Below are positions 34,264-43,849 of a DNA stretch of 64,000 bases, one piece after another. The notes beneath the pieces were generated by a model that searched no databases, was not told the origin of the DNA, and saw only the letters and a list, made by a program, of their open reading frames with translations. Origin of the DNA: DATAUD01 sp036501665 (GTDB lineage Bacteria > Verrucomicrobiota > Verrucomicrobiia > Limisphaerales > Palsa-1400). Position numbers and translations under genes: made by a program. Position 1 is the stretch's first letter. Each line of letters begins with the position of its first letter. The stretch covers positions 1-64,000 of the forward strand of contig DASXZW010000097.1 of assembly GCA_036501665.1 (NCBI GenBank), written 5' to 3'.

Positions 34264-35505
34264 ATGCAAAGGCACATTCTCGAGGTCTCGGCGGCGAAAG
34301 ATGAACCTGACCCCGCAAAACTTAATTCCCTGAAAAAATTCACTTCCCCTGGCAAAAGCTTTTGGAGCGATGTCAGCGACGCCGATTGGAATGATTGGCG
34401 ATGGCAGTTGAAGCACCGAATTACTTCGCTGGCGCAATTGCAGCGGTTGCTTCCGACGCTGACTCCCGAGGAACATGCGGGAACGCTGCTTGCCAACAAA
34501 AAGCTGGCGATGGCGATCACGCCGTATTTTTTCAGCCTCATCGACGCAGGAGATGAAAATTGTCCGATTCGCCGGCAGGTCATCCCGCGCATTGAGGAGA
34601 CTCACGCTGCGCCTTGGGAGATGAGCGATCCTTGCGGCGAAGATTCGCATTCGCCGGTTCCCGGCCTGGTGCATCGCTATCCTGACCGGGTGCTGTTCCT
34701 CGTCACGGACCGTTGCGCGTCTTATTGCCGTTATTGCACGCGCTCGCGATTGGTCAGCAATGCGGCGGGCTATGACTTTCACCCGGAGTTTGAGCGTCAA
34801 ATCGAATATGTGAGCCAGCACCCCGAGGTGCGCGACGTTTTGTTGAGCGGGGGCGACCCATTGTTGCTCAGCGACGATAAACTTGGATATTTGCTCGGCA
34901 GGTTGAGGGCGATTCCGCATGTTGAGTTTTTGCGAATCGGCACGCGCATTCCGATATTTTTGCCTCAGCGAATCACGCCGGAATTGTGCGCGATGCTGAA
35001 AAAATTTCATCCGCTGTTCACCAGTGTTCATTCCAATCATCCGCGCGAATTGACGGTGGAAACTCGCGACGCGCTTGGAAGACTCGCCGACACCGGAATT
35101 CCGCTTGGAAACCAATCCGTGCTGTTGCGCGACGTCAACGACGATCCGGTGGTGATGCAAGCGTTGCTGCAAAAGCTGCTCATGTGCCGGGTCAAACCGT
35201 ATTATCTTTATCAGTGCGACTTGATCACCGGCTCGGCGCATTTGCGAGCGAGTGTGCGCAAGGGTTTGGAGATCATGGAGAGCCTGCGCGGGCACACCAC
35301 TGGTTACGCGGTTCCACAATATGTTATTGACGCTCCCGGCGGCGGCGGAAAAGTGCCGATCAATCCTGACTACGTCTTGAGCCGAAACGAAGAGCGGGTG
35401 GTCATCCGCAATTTTGAAGGCAAGGTGTTCGAATACCCGGAAGCAGCCGATGGCACGCCGTTGGCGCAGCCTCCGGTGGAAATCGAAGAAGCCCAACTTG
35501 TGTAA
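34264..35505 (+). CDS. kamA: Lysine 2,3-aminomutase (radical SAM, PLP-dependent)
   Basis: 413 residues, the usual length for KamA. The radical SAM cluster motif is CASYCRYC with Cys151, Cys155 and Cys158. Substrate and cofactor segments follow: VLLSGGDPLLL, RIGTRIP, and the PLP-binding Lys363 in PGGGGKVP. The C-terminal extension (about 370-413) separates it from the shorter EpmB (YjeK) of EF-P modification. The enzyme makes beta-lysine, used in lysine fermentation or as an osmolyte. No ablB acetyltransferase, EF-P or epmA gene is nearby to decide between these. It lies 79 bases after the ABC-F gene. Confidence 0.88.
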   Translation: MQRHILEVSAAKDEPDPAKLNSLKKFTSPGKSFWSDVSDADWNDWRWQLKHRITSLAQLQRLLPTLTPEEHAGTLLANKKLAMAITPYFFSLIDAGDENCPIRRQVIPRIEETHAAPWEMSDPCGEDSHSPVPGLVHRYPDRVLFLVTDRCASYCRYCTRSRLVSNAAGYDFHPEFERQIEYVSQHPEVRDVLLSGGDPLLLSDDKLGYLLGRLRAIPHVEFLRIGTRIPIFLPQRITPELCAMLKKFHPLFTSVHSNHPRELTVETRDALGRLADTGIPLGNQSVLLRDVNDDPVVMQALLQKLLMCRVKPYYLYQCDLITGSAHLRASVRKGLEIMESLRGHTTGYAVPQYVIDAPGGGGKVPINPDYVLSRNEERVVIRNFEGKVFEYPEAADGTPLAQPPVEIEEAQLV

Positions 35506-35543
35506 GGCTCGACGACTGTTACTTTTATTTGACTTTGCGAAAA

Positions 35544-35561
35544 GCGGCAGAGGGCTGCCGC
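35544..35561. repeat. Perfect 7-bp hairpin, dispersed GCGGCAG...CTGCCGC repeat type
   Basis: GCGGCAG at 35544-35550 and CTGCCGC at 35555-35561 surround the loop AGGG. It lies in the 92-base gap between the convergent kamA and ABC exporter genes. The same short hairpin sequence is recalled as a common intergenic repeat in this phylum, and could serve as a transcript end; there is no T-run. Confidence 0.5.
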
Positions 35562-35597
35562 ACTCCACGATGCTTCGCGCGCAACGAGGAGGGCTTC

Positions 35598-37469
35598 TCA
35601 ACTTTCGGCGGAACCGATGAATTCGCGGTGCAGTCGCGCATAGACGCCCGAGTCTCGCAATAAACTCTCGTGCGTGCCGCGTTCAACGATTCGGCCATGG
35701 TCCAGGACGAGCACCAGGCTGGCTTTGCGAATTGTGCTCAAGCGATGCGCCACCACGAACGCCGTCCGACCGCGCAACAACGCTTCGAGCGCGTGTTGCA
35801 ATCGCCGTTCAGTCATTGTATCGATTGCGCTCGTCGCCTCGTCCAAGACAACGATGCGCGGGTCGGCTAGCATCGCGCGCGCGAAACAAACAAGCTGCCG
35901 TTGCCCCATCGAGAGAGCGGAACTTTTTTCGCCGACCTGATGATTCAGGCCATCGTCGAGTGATTCGATCATGTCCAGGCAATCGAGCGAACGCAGCACT
36001 TCGAGTATCTGAGCTTCGGTGGCTTGCGGTCGCGCGAAGCGAATGTTTTCAAGGACCGTTCCGGCAAAGAGATAATTGTTCTGCTGAACGCTGCCCATCT
36101 GCGCCCGCAGCGAATCACCTGTGACGTCAAGAATATTAAAACCGTCGATCAGCACTCGGCCGTTCACTGGCAAATAAAGTTTTTGCAAAAGCGCCGCAAT
36201 CGTGGTCTTGCCGCTTCCAGTGTGTCCTACGAGCGCGATTGTCTGGCCCGGTTCCGCAACGAAGGAAATATTTTCCAGCACCGGACGCCCGGCAACATAT
36301 TCAAAATAGACGGAATCGAATTCAACCCTTCCTGAAATCGGAGGCAGCGGTTTCGCGGTTGGCAGATCGGTCCATTCCGGTTCCTGATCGAGCAAACGGA
36401 AAAGCCGTTCCGCGCCGGCCATTGCTGTAAGGGCTTGATTGTAACGATCGCCGATGACCTGGACCGGCTCAAAAAAAAGGTTGGCGAGAAAAAAGAAAAT
36501 CACGAGGTCGCCAACATCCATGTGCGCCCAGCCGTGCCATTGGAGCGCGCCGTATCCGCCGAGCAACGCCATGACGCCGAGGAACAATTGGCTCTTCATC
36601 TGCAACAACGGCACAAACACTGCCGAAGCATGCGCGACGCCGACGTTGTTGTCGCCGTGCAGATTGACCAGTTTGCGGAAAAATCCCGCGTTGACCTCCT
36701 GTCGCACGAACGCTTGAGTAACGCGAATTCCGCCGACGGACTCAGCCAGAGTCGATGTGAGGCGGCTCCAGGTTTCCTGGAGTTTTCGCAAGCGCCCGCT
36801 CATCACACGCCGGTAACGCTCGTTGATCACCCAGATCAACGGCACGAGCAGAAACATGATTGAAAACAGCTTCCAATCATACCACGCCATCAACGCGGCG
36901 GAGGCGGCCATTTGCATCGCCTGAACTGTCAAGACGAATCCGACGTCCTGCACGCCGACGCGGACGTTGTCGATGTCGGAAGTCATCCGGCTGATGATGC
37001 GTCCGAATTTCGTTTTGTTGAAAAAGGACATTGGGAGCGTCGTCAGTTTTTCAAAGAGATCGCGCCGCATGTCGTGGACGACCGACTCGCCCATTTCCAG
37101 GGCGTAACGCTGGCGGTAGTGCAGCGTAACAATCATGAACACCGTCAGGGCGAGATATGCGGCGGCATAAAGCTCGATGGCGCGCCAGTCCTTCGCGGCA
37201 ATCGGGCCGTCGATGATGCGTCCGATCATCCAGGCCAATGCCGGGAGTTGCAATCCGCGCAAGATCGTCAAGACGAAAAGCCAGTTCCGCTTCCACGCGT
37301 AAGGCGCGGTGTATCCGTAAACGCGCCGCACCAGCGACCATTGCAGCGGCACCTGGTCCGCTTCGCGATTCTCCATCGGGTTGTAATACGTGATGGCCTC
37401 GCGATCGTCCGTGAAAGCGGATTGATGCGGGTCCTGACTTGAATTGCGGTTGGCTGTTGCGGAACTCAT
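35598..37469 (-). CDS. ABC exporter half-transporter, subunit with catalytic Glu and LSMGQ signature
   Basis: 623 residues: six membrane helices (about 50-330, type I exporter) then an ABC domain. Walker A is GHTGSGKTT, signature LSMGQRQ, Walker B VVLDEATSAID with the catalytic Glu, and switch His in VVAHRLSTI. The start ATG overlaps the stop of the partner gene (ATGA, 37466-37469), so the two form a coupled pair. In heterodimeric exporters one ATP site is non-catalytic. Here the altered signature (Met for Gly) belongs to the same composite site as the Asp-for-Glu change in the partner. The substrate is unknown; multidrug or lipid export is typical. Confidence 0.92.
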   Translation of the reverse strand: MSSATANRNSSQDPHQSAFTDDREAITYYNPMENREADQVPLQWSLVRRVYGYTAPYAWKRNWLFVLTILRGLQLPALAWMIGRIIDGPIAAKDWRAIELYAAAYLALTVFMIVTLHYRQRYALEMGESVVHDMRRDLFEKLTTLPMSFFNKTKFGRIISRMTSDIDNVRVGVQDVGFVLTVQAMQMAASAALMAWYDWKLFSIMFLLVPLIWVINERYRRVMSGRLRKLQETWSRLTSTLAESVGGIRVTQAFVRQEVNAGFFRKLVNLHGDNNVGVAHASAVFVPLLQMKSQLFLGVMALLGGYGALQWHGWAHMDVGDLVIFFFLANLFFEPVQVIGDRYNQALTAMAGAERLFRLLDQEPEWTDLPTAKPLPPISGRVEFDSVYFEYVAGRPVLENISFVAEPGQTIALVGHTGSGKTTIAALLQKLYLPVNGRVLIDGFNILDVTGDSLRAQMGSVQQNNYLFAGTVLENIRFARPQATEAQILEVLRSLDCLDMIESLDDGLNHQVGEKSSALSMGQRQLVCFARAMLADPRIVVLDEATSAIDTMTERRLQHALEALLRGRTAFVVAHRLSTIRKASLVLVLDHGRIVERGTHESLLRDSGVYARLHREFIGSAES

Positions 37470-39373
37470 TCCGTCCTCCCCAGATCCATCAATTGCAGCA
37501 GCGCGGTTTCGTGATACGGCCCCGGCTCGTGAGCCAGTTTCGAGTGCGTCCCGGTTTGCGTCAGCCGCCCTTCTTCAAACACCAGGATTACATCGGCCCG
37601 ACGCAATAAACTTAAACGGCTCGAAACGACAAAAGTCGTCCGGCCTGCCATTGCTTCCCGCAGAGCCACGACAATTTCCTGTTCCGTCCGCGCATCGACT
37701 GACGCGGTAGGATCGTCAAGAATTAGAATTGGCGGTGAAAGCAGCAATGCCCTCGCCAGCGCCAACCTCTGCCGCTGTCCACCGGACAAATCAACGCCCG
37801 ATTCTCCGAGAACGGTTCCGTAACCTTGCGGGAGGTTAACGATAAATTCATGCGCGCATGCGATTCGTGCCGCTGTCTCGATCTGCTCCTGCGTTGCGTG
37901 CGGATTTCCGAAGGCGATATTGGCGCTGACGGTGTTGGAGAAAAGAAAACTTTCCTGGTAAACAATACCGATCTGGCGTCGATATGCGTCGAGGTCCAAG
38001 TCGCGCAAATCGCGGCCATCGGCGAGGATTCGGCCTTGTTGAGGATCGTAAAACCGGGGGAGCAAACTTAGCACGGTGCTCTTGCCCGATCCTGTCATCC
38101 CGAATATTCCCACGACTTGTCCCGGCTCCGATTCAAAGGAAACTTCATGCAACACAGGATGTGCCGGGTTATACCCAAAAGTAACTTTGTCAAACACAAT
38201 GCGGCCCGTCAGGCGCGCGGGCATGATCGCGGCGGGTTTGGTTTCCACGCCCAATGGCATGTCGAGCACCTCGAAAACGCGTCGCGCTGCCGCAAGGCTT
38301 TGCTGGATCGAGTTAGCGATGTTCGTGATGTTGGCCACTTGACCGTTGAATTGCTGAAGCAAACCCGCGAATACTACCAACCCTGCGCCAAGCGGAATTT
38401 GGCCCCGGACATACAGCCATCCGCCGAATACGAACAAAATCACAAGGCTCAGTTGCGAGAGCATCTGGGTCACTGGCGTGAAAATCGAAAGGTTCCAGAA
38501 AATTTTTCGTTGCTGGGTCATCACCATCGTGTTGGCCTCTTCAAAACGTCGGGTTTGCTGTGGTTCGGCGGCGAAGCCCTTGATCGTCTGCATTCCACGG
38601 ACACTGTCGGTGAAGAGTTGGACCAGGTTGTCCGATAATTCGCGGTTGCGCAGATAGCCCGGACGGAGCTTCCCGGAATAGTGATGTGTCACCCACCAGA
38701 GCGGGACAGACACCGACAGGCAGGCCATCGCCAGAGCCGGATGGATTCGCCACATGAAAATCCCGTAAGCGCCGAGCGTCAGGACCATGTTCACGCCCTG
38801 CAATAGAACGCCATCGACAAACAGCCGGGTGTTTTGGACATCGCCGGTGACGCGGTTAAAAATCGAGCTGGACCCGTGCACATCGAAAAACCGAAAGCTC
38901 AGCCGTTGCAGTCGCGCGTAAAGTTGGCCGCGCAGATCGGGAACAATTTCTCCCTGCATCAGCCGCGCCGTGGTGAAGTTATATTGATACGTGAGCACCG
39001 CGCGAAGAAGCGCCTGCACGACAATCGCGACCGAAAGCGCGGTGACCACTTGGAGGGCGCTCCAAGTTGCTGGCGGTGTCCAGCCGAAGGGGAATTTTGG
39101 AGCTTGCACGGAAGGATCAAGGGCGTGGCGAATCACGTCGATCACGACGCCCAGCAATTGCAACCCAATCAGTCCAAGAATGAGCAGGACAAGGCTGAGG
39201 ACAAGCGACATCAAAAAGTCGCTTCGGTAACTCCATGCAAGCGCAGTCAGGCGGCGGACGAGTTCCCCGGTGGAATACTCGCGGCCGGACTTGATACTGG
39301 TCGGTTCAAATTCCACCAGAAGGCAGTATATCACGCGGGCAAGGGGCTGCGACGAAATTTGCGGGGGTATCAT
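37466..39373 (-). CDS. ABC exporter half-transporter, subunit with degenerate Walker B (Asp)
   Basis: 635 residues: a leader of about 40 residues, six membrane helices, then an ABC domain with Walker A GMTGSGKST, canonical signature LSGGQRQ, and Walker B LILDDPTASVD, where Asp replaces the catalytic Glu. The switch His position is in VVSSRLSLL, where Ser replaces His. This subunit therefore has a site that binds ATP but should hydrolyse it poorly. It precedes and overlaps the partner gene. The start at 39373 has GGGT five bases upstream; a later GTG (near 39315) could also serve, since the first residues are not conserved in character. Confidence 0.9.
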   Translation of the reverse strand: MIPPQISSQPLARVIYCLLVEFEPTSIKSGREYSTGELVRRLTALAWSYRSDFLMSLVLSLVLLILGLIGLQLLGVVIDVIRHALDPSVQAPKFPFGWTPPATWSALQVVTALSVAIVVQALLRAVLTYQYNFTTARLMQGEIVPDLRGQLYARLQRLSFRFFDVHGSSSIFNRVTGDVQNTRLFVDGVLLQGVNMVLTLGAYGIFMWRIHPALAMACLSVSVPLWWVTHHYSGKLRPGYLRNRELSDNLVQLFTDSVRGMQTIKGFAAEPQQTRRFEEANTMVMTQQRKIFWNLSIFTPVTQMLSQLSLVILFVFGGWLYVRGQIPLGAGLVVFAGLLQQFNGQVANITNIANSIQQSLAAARRVFEVLDMPLGVETKPAAIMPARLTGRIVFDKVTFGYNPAHPVLHEVSFESEPGQVVGIFGMTGSGKSTVLSLLPRFYDPQQGRILADGRDLRDLDLDAYRRQIGIVYQESFLFSNTVSANIAFGNPHATQEQIETAARIACAHEFIVNLPQGYGTVLGESGVDLSGGQRQRLALARALLLSPPILILDDPTASVDARTEQEIVVALREAMAGRTTFVVSSRLSLLRRADVILVFEEGRLTQTGTHSKLAHEPGPYHETALLQLMDLGRTE

Positions 39374-39448
39374 TTACCCAAACAAAGCCCTGGCATACAC
39401 TGGAAAATTCGTCAGACCAGGATTATCTTCAGATGTTGGGAGGCATGT

Positions 39449-39661
39449 ATGATGAGTCAAAACGCAGTCACCAACCGGGCTCGTTTGAGCGAACAGGAAG
39501 ACAGATGGCAACACCATGTCATGGAGCTCATTTGGACATTTCTTGCGGTCGCCACGGTCCTTATTGCTGTGCTTTTACATTGGGAGGGACATGGCCTTTT
39601 GGATGCCTTTTCTCACTCCACTCCGCCCTCGGCCCCTGCCTGGCTTGAAACATGGCCGTAA
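39449..39661 (+). CDS. Small single-span membrane protein, unknown
   Basis: 70 residues with a polar N-terminus (NRARLSEQEDRWQHHV) and one membrane helix (about 29-46, WTFLAVATVLIAVLLHW). The start is supported by GGGAGG at 39438-39443, five bases before the ATG at 39449; a second ATG follows directly. A longer open frame reading in from 38834 is the antisense of the ABC exporter and not part of it. No family recognised. It lies divergent to the exporter operon and 189 bases upstream of secA. Confidence 0.65.
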   Translation: MMSQNAVTNRARLSEQEDRWQHHVMELIWTFLAVATVLIAVLLHWEGHGLLDAFSHSTPPSAPAWLETWP

Positions 39662-39850
39662 CTCGATTGATTAATCGGTCCTGGTTCTGGGGTTGATCAT
39701 GGTGTCCGGCCCCATTCTCCAAACGCGTTCCACTAATACTCCTCAAAGTCAATTAAATTGCGCCAAAACGCCAAAAACCGCCGAAATCAAACGTCCCCAT
39801 TTTTTTTGACGGCGTAGTGGAATTCCCGTAGCTTTCCAAGTTCGGATTCT

Positions 39851-42800
39851 ATGCTCAATTTCATCATTAAGAAAATTGTCGGCTCCCAGAACGAGCGGCA
39901 GGTCAAAAAGATGCGACCGCTGGTAGCCAAGATCAATCAGGTCGAGGCCACGCTGCAATCGTTGCCCGACGACGCCCTGCGCGAGAAAACCGCCGCATGG
40001 AAGGCCGAATTGGCCAAGATTGAAGACCTGGACGCGCTGGCAGCCCGAGTGAATGAAATTTTGCCCGAAGCTTATGCCGTCGTAAAAAACACCTGCCGCC
40101 GTCTTTGCGGCAAGGAAGTCATGGTTCGCGGCCATCTTCTCAAATGGGAGATGATTCCATTCGACGTTCAACTGATTGGCGGCATGGGGCTTCACCTGGG
40201 CAAAATCGCCGAAATGGCGACCGGCGAAGGCAAGACCCTGGTTGCCACGCTGCCAGTTTACTTGAACGCGCTCACCGGACGAGGCGTCCACGTCGTCACA
40301 GTCAACGACTACCTCGCCGCGCGCGACGGTGAATGGATGGGCGCCGTCTATAAGTTTTTAGGTTTGACTGTTGGTTGCATTCTTCATGACCAGCCTCCGC
40401 ACGAACGACGCGCGCAATACGAGTGCGACATCACTTACGGCACCAACGCCGAGTTTGGTTTCGATTACCTGCGCGACAACGGCATGGCCGTGCGCAAGGA
40501 AAGCCAGGTCCAGCGCGGCCATTACTTTGCCATCGTCGATGAAGTTGATTCGATCCTCATCGACGAAGCGCGAACACCTTTGATCATCAGCGGGCCGTCC
40601 GTCGTCGTGCAGGATCACCAATACGACAAAGTCAAACCGACGGTCGAAGCCCTTGTGCGCACGCAGGAAAAATTGACGGGGCGCTTCATTTCGGAAGTCG
40701 AGGAATTGATCAAGAAGCTGCATCCAAGCGACGGTTCCAATCCTTCCAATCCGGCGGCGCTGGAGCGCGAGATCGGCATGTTGCTCTTCCGCATCAAAAT
40801 GGGCAGTCCGCGCGCCGAAGGCCTGGCGAAATTTTTGGAAGACCCGGAAAACATCCGCTTGATGAACAAAGCGGAACTTGAACTTCACGCCGACCAAAGC
40901 AAGAAGGCGCTTTACGCGGAAAAGGAAGAACTCTTCTACGCGATGGACGAGAAGACGCACGACGCCGACCTCACAGAAAAAGGCCGCGCGTATCTTCGCC
41001 CGGAAGACCCAGAAGGGTTCGTGCTCCCTGACCTCACAACTCGTTTTCATGAGATTGATTCGGGTGCCGAAACTGATCCGAAAAAGCGGATTGAAGCCAA
41101 AGCGAAGGTGCAGGCCGAATTCGAAGCGAAGGCCGTTCAAATCCATACCATTTCGCAATTGCTCAAAGCGTACAGCCTCTACCAGCTCGATGTTCATTAC
41201 GTCATCGAAAACGGCAAGGTCGTGATCGTCGATGAGCATACGGGACGCCCGATGTATGGCCGACGGTGGAGCGATGGGTTGCACCAGGCTGTTGAAGCGA
41301 AGGAAGGCGTCGAAGTCGAGCGCGAAACCCAAACGCTTGCGACCATCACGATTCAGAATTATTTCCGACTTTACAAAAAGCTGGCGGGCATGACCGGCAC
41401 CGCTGAAACCGAAGCAGGCGAATTTCTTGATATTTACAAACTCGGCGTCCTCGTGATTCCGACGAACCGCGTCGTGGCGCGAAAAGACGCCAACGATTCC
41501 GTTTATAAAACCCGCCGCGAAAAATTTAACGCGGTCATCAACGAGATTACAACGATCCACAATCAGGGTCGGCCTATCCTTGTAGGAACAGTCTCGGTCG
41601 AGACCAGCGAACAAGTCTCCCGATTGCTCAAGCGCGCAGGCATCGTCCACTCCGTCCTCAACGCCAAATATCATCAGCAGGAAGCGGAAATTGTCACACG
41701 CGCCGGCCAGCGTGGCGCAGTGACCATCGCCACCAACATGGCGGGACGCGGCACGGACATTAAGCTTGGCGAAGGCGTCGCGGCGTTGGGCGGCTTGCAC
41801 GTCATCGGCACGGAACGCCACGAATCGCGGCGCATTGACCGGCAGTTGCGCGGACGTTGCGCGCGCCAGGGCGACCCCGGTTCATCGCACTTTTTCATTT
41901 CGCTTGAGGACGACTTAATGCGCCTTTTCGGATCCGACCGAATTGTCAAAGTCATGGAGAAAGTCGGCTTGGAAGAGGGGCAGGAGCTTGAGCACTTCAT
42001 GCTCAACAAGTCCATCGAGCAGGCGCAGAAGCGCGTCGAGCAGCATAACTTCCAACGCCGCAAACGCACGCTCGAGTACGACGACGTGATGAACAAGCAG
42101 CGCGAAGTCATTTACGGCTTCCGCAACGAAGTGATCAATGCCGACGACGTGCGCGATCGCCTCATGGATATCATGGAGGAGATTGTCATTCAGAAAGTGC
42201 ATGAGCTGACGCCGGAAACTCCTGATCCTTCCGATTGGAACGTTCGCCCGCTGGCTGAATGGGTCAATTTGAATTTCCCGTTGCGCGCGCCTGAAGAGGA
42301 GATCATCAAGGCCGCAAAATCAGGCGCGGAATTGCCTGTCGTCGGTTCGGCGTTCGATGGTTTGACTGCCGCGCAATTCGCCGTCTGCCAGTTTATTTGC
42401 AAGGCGGTGCGCGACACTTACGAACTCAAGATCAGCTTTGAGCAGCCCGAAGCGCTCAAGTCCGTCGAGCGATACACGATTCTCCGCGCGGTGGATGAGC
42501 TGTGGCAGGAACACCTTTACGCGATGGATACGCTGCGCGAAAGCATCGGCCTCCGCCAATACGGCCAGCGCGATCCGTTGATTGAATACAAGACCGAAGG
42601 TTTCAAGGTGTTCGATGAACTGATGGTCAACATCAAGACTGAAATCTGTCGCAATATTTTCCGAAGCGCGTCAAGCATGATGGCTTTTGACAATTTCATC
42701 CGCAACATGCCTCAGCGCACCGTCCACCAATCCGCGGACGCTTTCAGTTCGGGAGAAACGACGCCTGTCTCCGGTGTCACGCCCGCCGCCGCGCCGGGAG

Positions 42801-42955
42801 CGCCAGGCAAAAAAGCCAGCGACATGGTTAGCGAGGCATCCGCCGCTGTCTCAAAAGCAAAGCCGGTTCGCAGCGGGCCAAAAGTCGGGCGCAATGACCC
42901 TTGCCCCTGCAACAGTGGGAAGAAATATAAGCAGTGCTGCGGAAAAAATGGTTGA
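39851..42955 (+). CDS. secA: Protein translocase ATPase SecA
   Basis: 1034 residues, about 130 longer than E. coli SecA. Walker A is MATGEGKTLVATLP. Walker B is IVDEVDSILIDEARTPLIISGP (two pieces: VDEVDS and DEARTPL). The second motor domain has GTVSVETSEQVS and NMAGRGTDIKLGEGV. The C-terminus has the zinc-binding SEC-C motif CPCNSGKKYKQCC, which binds SecB and phospholipid. The extra length sits mainly between residues about 250 and 420 (inside the first nucleotide-binding domain region), a charged insert around LYAEKEELFYAMDEK also seen in other Bacteroidetes/PVC SecAs. It drives Sec-dependent export of the many signal-peptide proteins here. Confidence 0.97.
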   Translation: MLNFIIKKIVGSQNERQVKKMRPLVAKINQVEATLQSLPDDALREKTAAWKAELAKIEDLDALAARVNEILPEAYAVVKNTCRRLCGKEVMVRGHLLKWEMIPFDVQLIGGMGLHLGKIAEMATGEGKTLVATLPVYLNALTGRGVHVVTVNDYLAARDGEWMGAVYKFLGLTVGCILHDQPPHERRAQYECDITYGTNAEFGFDYLRDNGMAVRKESQVQRGHYFAIVDEVDSILIDEARTPLIISGPSVVVQDHQYDKVKPTVEALVRTQEKLTGRFISEVEELIKKLHPSDGSNPSNPAALEREIGMLLFRIKMGSPRAEGLAKFLEDPENIRLMNKAELELHADQSKKALYAEKEELFYAMDEKTHDADLTEKGRAYLRPEDPEGFVLPDLTTRFHEIDSGAETDPKKRIEAKAKVQAEFEAKAVQIHTISQLLKAYSLYQLDVHYVIENGKVVIVDEHTGRPMYGRRWSDGLHQAVEAKEGVEVERETQTLATITIQNYFRLYKKLAGMTGTAETEAGEFLDIYKLGVLVIPTNRVVARKDANDSVYKTRREKFNAVINEITTIHNQGRPILVGTVSVETSEQVSRLLKRAGIVHSVLNAKYHQQEAEIVTRAGQRGAVTIATNMAGRGTDIKLGEGVAALGGLHVIGTERHESRRIDRQLRGRCARQGDPGSSHFFISLEDDLMRLFGSDRIVKVMEKVGLEEGQELEHFMLNKSIEQAQKRVEQHNFQRRKRTLEYDDVMNKQREVIYGFRNEVINADDVRDRLMDIMEEIVIQKVHELTPETPDPSDWNVRPLAEWVNLNFPLRAPEEEIIKAAKSGAELPVVGSAFDGLTAAQFAVCQFICKAVRDTYELKISFEQPEALKSVERYTILRAVDELWQEHLYAMDTLRESIGLRQYGQRDPLIEYKTEGFKVFDELMVNIKTEICRNIFRSASSMMAFDNFIRNMPQRTVHQSADAFSSGETTPVSGVTPAAAPGAPGKKASDMVSEASAAVSKAKPVRSGPKVGRNDPCPCNSGKKYKQCCGKNG

Positions 42956-43072
42956 TAATCTTGATAAATTGGACGGTGACAACAATATTAGGTGCATTGT
43001 CCCAGCGCCTCGCTAAGGATTGACACAAGTAACGTTTAGGTCTGGGGTTACACACAGGTATGCACGTTGATT

Positions 43073-43486
43073 ATGACTTTGACCGCCGAAAATTTTGACC
43101 TGCTTAAGACAGTAAACGCTTGCCAAATCGCCGAATTGAAGCGGGTAGGGTCTATTTTTGATTCGACGAACTGTTTGGAGTTTTATCGCGTCGTCCGAAA
43201 TGTGGAATCTGCGGTAGTGCATACATATCAGCTTATAGCCCGTGCATCCATTCAAGAAGAAGACCCCAAGAAGGCCTCAGAGCACTGGAAATTCATGCTC
43301 AATTTCTGCAACTCCGCGCTGAAAGAATTAAAGCAAATCAAATCGAAATATCCGTCTTGCGGTGCGTCGGATGTTTACAACCTGACTCTCGATTATAGAG
43401 CGCAGGTGCATAAACGGTATATTCAAAATATACAGGACTCTGAATGCCAGACGATGCCGGAAGGGCTATTTCCGCAGACGAACTAA
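43073..43486 (+). CDS. Hypothetical protein, possibly the front part of a decayed gene
   Basis: 137 residues from the ATG at 43073 (a TTG two codons earlier is also in frame). It is mainly alpha-helical with conserved-looking aromatic and charged residues (EFYRVVRNVESAVVHTYQLI, HWKFMLNFCNSALKELKQI). No family recognised. The local DNA is more AT-rich than its neighbours, which hints at acquired sequence. After the TAA stop at 43484 the same frame stays open for 98 more codons to 43780, so this may be one gene of about 235 codons interrupted by one stop. Confidence 0.55.
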   Translation: MTLTAENFDLLKTVNACQIAELKRVGSIFDSTNCLEFYRVVRNVESAVVHTYQLIARASIQEEDPKKASEHWKFMLNFCNSALKELKQIKSKYPSCGASDVYNLTLDYRAQVHKRYIQNIQDSECQTMPEGLFPQTN

Positions 43487-43780
43487 ATCGGCTGGCTGAT
43501 TTATTTCTCAATTTTTGAAGGGGCTTTAGACCCGAATTCTTCGCATTGCAAGGAAGCTGAACAAGAGTTCGATTTGATGGTTGAACAGATTTATACCGAG
43601 CGAATTGCCCCAGGGTTTAAATCATTGTCTCTCCCAAAATTTAGAAGCGGCGTCCGAATATATTGCCGCCAACGTTGGGCAAAGCAGGGGCCGCCATTTC
43701 CTTGTGTTGGACCCGATCCTGTTCAGCAAGATGAGGCTACTGATTCTGGGACTGAGATTGAATTTGATGATCAGCCTTGA
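43487..43780 (+). pseudogene. Possible continuation of the upstream hypothetical gene after an in-frame stop
   Basis: 98 codons in the frame of the preceding gene, immediately after its stop, ending with TGA at 43778-43780. The translation has protein-like composition (FEGALDPNSS, EAEQEFDLMVEQIYTERI, DSGTEIEFDDQP). A neighbouring frame gives SQNLEAASEYIAANVGQS over the middle part, so a frameshift may also be present. No domain is recognised. The rest of the gap up to 43849 shows nothing. Confidence 0.35.
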
Positions 43781-43849
43781 GTTCCTTTTACGTTTGCCGA
43801 AACTTTGTTAGAACTCAAAAAATCCTCGCCTTAGATGTTGCTTTAATAA

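Noticed and set aside
34156..35601. 481-codon minus-strand open frame opposite kamA
   Set aside because: kamA on the plus strand has all radical SAM and PLP motifs; the antisense frame has none.
40358..41821. 487-codon minus-strand open frame opposite secA
   Set aside because: Antisense of conserved SecA sequence with codon-third-position bias; low-complexity Phe/Arg/Val composition typical of such shadows.
43020..43050. TTGACA at 43020-43025 as a promoter of the hypothetical gene
   Set aside because: No -10-like hexamer is found 16-18 bases downstream.
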